DNA from: SXRF01 sp964624555
Lineage (GTDB): Bacteria > Pseudomonadota > Alphaproteobacteria > Rickettsiales > SXRF01
Length of the DNA stretch: 64,000 nucleotides
Reading direction: 5' to 3'
NCBI GenBank assembly: GCA_964624555.1
Contig: CAZUXB010000006.1
Span: 1 to 64,000, forward strand
Shown piece after piece: positions 62,814-64,000 of this stretch. The notes under the pieces are model-generated. The model searched no databases. It was not told where the DNA came from and was given only the letters and a program-made list of their open reading frames with translations. How positions within the stretch are numbered: position 1 is the stretch's first letter; every line of letters begins with the position of its first letter. The translations under genes and the position numbers were made by a program.

Positions 62814-62814
62814 C

Positions 62815-63048
62815 TTATCCCTCATATACCACTTGCCAGCGCTTGGACTTAGAGATAGGCGCTGATTCGATGATCTGCACTTTATCGCCAACCTTGAACT
62901 GGTTCTTTTCGTCATGCGCCGCATATTTCTTCGAGCGACGGATGGTCTTTTTATACACAGGGTGAGCCACGCGGCGCTCAACGCGCACGGTCACGGTTTT
63001 ATCATTTGCGTCGCTAACGACGGTTCCTTGTAATACGCGCCTTGGCAT
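62815..63048 (-). CDS. rpsQ: Ribosomal protein S17
   Basis: 77 residues; GTVVSDANDKTVTVRVERR and APISKSKRW signature. Confidence 0.97.
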   Translation of the reverse strand: MPRRVLQGTVVSDANDKTVTVRVERRVAHPVYKKTIRRSKKYAAHDEKNQFKVGDKVQIIESAPISKSKRWQVVYEG

Positions 63049-63051
63049 GGA

Positions 63052-63294
63052 TTATCCCTTCTTCGTTTTCTTAGCTGCGGCCTTTTTAGGGGCGGCCTTT
63101 TTAACATTTTTAGCGGTTTCGTTCAACAGGGTTTTGGCACGGGCAATGGTCTTGCGCGCGGCTTTGAACCCTTTGTTGCTGGCAAGCGAGCCAGTTGCAG
63201 CCTGCATGCGCAGGTTGAACTGTTCCTTCTTGGCGTCCAGTACGATACCAACCAGTTCTTCTTTTGATTTGGTGCGCAGTTCAGAGGTTTTCAT
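63052..63294 (-). CDS. rpmC: Ribosomal protein L29 with basic tail
   Basis: 80 residues; the L29 core is about 1-63, followed by an Ala/Lys tail (KKAAPKKAAAKKTKKG) not found in most relatives. Confidence 0.96.
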   Translation of the reverse strand: MKTSELRTKSKEELVGIVLDAKKEQFNLRMQAATGSLASNKGFKAARKTIARAKTLLNETAKNVKKAAPKKAAAKKTKKG

Positions 63295-63296
63295 GG

Positions 63297-63716
63297 TTAT
63301 TCTCCTTCATTCACACGCGAAACAAATTTGGTTTTGATAGGCAGTTTCGCAGAAGCCATATCGAACGCTTCGCGAGCTACAGCTTCCGGCACGCCATCCA
63401 CCTCGAACAGGATGCGGCCAGGAGCCACGCGGGCTGCCCAGAATTCTACAGAACCTTTACCGGAACCCATGCGCACTTCCGCTGGTTTACGGGTAACCGG
63501 AAGATCCGGGAATATGCGTATCCACATACGGCCAACGCGTTTTACGTGGCGGCTGATCGCGCGGCGCGCCGCTTCGATCTGGCGCGCAGTGATGCGCTCC
63601 GGCTGCATGGCTTTCAGGCCATATTCACCGAAATTCAAGGTATACCCACCTTTAGAGGCGCCTTTGATACGACCCTTATGGGCTTTACGGTACTTCGTTT
63701 TTTTAGGACTCATCAT
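63297..63716 (-). CDS. rplP: Ribosomal protein L16
   Basis: 139 residues; SPKKTKYRKAHKGRIKG opening, GKGSVEFWAARVAPGRILFE core. The second of two ATGs may be the start. Confidence 0.97.
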   Translation of the reverse strand: MMSPKKTKYRKAHKGRIKGASKGGYTLNFGEYGLKAMQPERITARQIEAARRAISRHVKRVGRMWIRIFPDLPVTRKPAEVRMGSGKGSVEFWAARVAPGRILFEVDGVPEAVAREAFDMASAKLPIKTKFVSRVNEGE

Positions 63717-63722
63717 AACGTT

Positions 63723-64000
63723 TTACTCGTTGTTAGTTGCTAGTAGTTCAACAGGCACCACGTCAGATGGAGCTGCTTCCACTTTCTTTTCTTTACCCAG
63801 TATCTCACCTTTGAATACCCATACTTTCACACCGATGGTGCCGTATGCGGTTTCAGAGCGAGCGATACCGTAATCCACGTCAGCACGCAGAGTATGCAAC
63901 GGCACGCGGCCTTCGCGATACCATTCCATGCGGGCGATTTCCGCGCCACCAAGGCGGCCGCTCACGTTGATACGTATACCCAATGCACCAAGACGCAGGC
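63723..64000 (-). CDS. rpsC: Ribosomal protein S3 (C-terminal part)
   Basis: Begins beyond the window. Visible LGALGIRINVSGRLGG and EWYREGRVPLHTLRADVDYG are the S3 C-terminal domain; GTIGVKVWVFKGEIL follows. The last residues (LLATNNE) are coded by DNA resembling a heptad array (TTGTTAG, TTGCTAG, TAGTTCA on the plus strand). Confidence 0.97.
   Translation of the reverse strand, partial: LRLGALGIRINVSGRLGGAEIARMEWYREGRVPLHTLRADVDYGIARSETAYGTIGVKVWVFKGEILGKEKKVEAAPSDVVPVELLATNNE

Overview
The window is chromosomal DNA from an alphaproteobacterium of moderate GC content. The evidence is a complete spc/alpha ribosomal protein operon of standard order, a glnB-glnA pair, an ATP12-family F1-ATPase assembly chaperone, the neighbourhood crcB-rluC-ATP12, lepB-rnc-era, and a virB8-virB9 pair. 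Biosynthetic genes (glnA, metZ, leuA, ilvC, nadA, thiC, folKP, folC, pabB, queC/queE) together with motB argue for a free-living or facultative lifestyle rather than a reduced obligate intracellular one. A run of ten N (35218-35227) marks a scaffold join, so this is a draft or metagenome assembly.

Layout. 1-7186: glnB end, glnA, an outer membrane protein, queC/queE, metZ, leuA. 7252-13009: an AT-rich gene with isoprenoid-synthase-like motifs, DUF465, a hydrolase, a glycosyltransferase, a small sulfur/redox island (DUF2892, AhpD-like protein, ArsR regulator of BigR type, rhodanese-DUF2892 protein) and nadA. 13022-24952: gpsA with virB9 and virB8, polyprenyl diphosphate synthase, two unusual membrane proteins, a trypsin-like protease, motB, a thioredoxin-like protein and a KdpD-type kinase. 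25036-34306: ceramidase-like protein, recA, a HepT/MntA toxin-antitoxin pair wedged between recA and alaS, thiC, a BrnT/BrnA cassette behind a duplicated thiC tail, and a flavoprotein. 34502-44122: bactofilin, tRNA-Leu, a carbonic-anhydrase-like protein, folate genes, a coiled-coil protein and a 65-residue orphan. 44119-53310 (minus strand): era, rnc, lepB, a lipoprotein, ilvC, pccB, ATP12, a frameshifted amidase, rluC, crcB. 53384-64000 (minus strand): rplQ, rpoA and the spc operon up to rpsC.

The most striking signal is not a gene. The window is seeded with at least five families of short palindromic elements. One family has hairpin arms built from tandem heptanucleotide units, each locus using its own heptamer but all sharing the same architecture. 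These elements fill every gap longer than 50 bp in the ribosomal operon, usually begin within about ten bases of a stop codon, and in four cases from four different families sit in frame inside housekeeping genes (alaS, thiC twice, pabB), as Rickettsia palindromic elements do. Two of the families show compensatory base changes between copies, which supports folding of the DNA or RNA.

The genes also group functionally: glnB/glnA for nitrogen assimilation; folKP, folC and pabB for folate; queC and queE for queuosine precursor; lepB, rnc and era in their usual cluster; a probable persulfide-responsive regulator with its rhodanese; and two toxin-antitoxin modules tucked into housekeeping transcription units.
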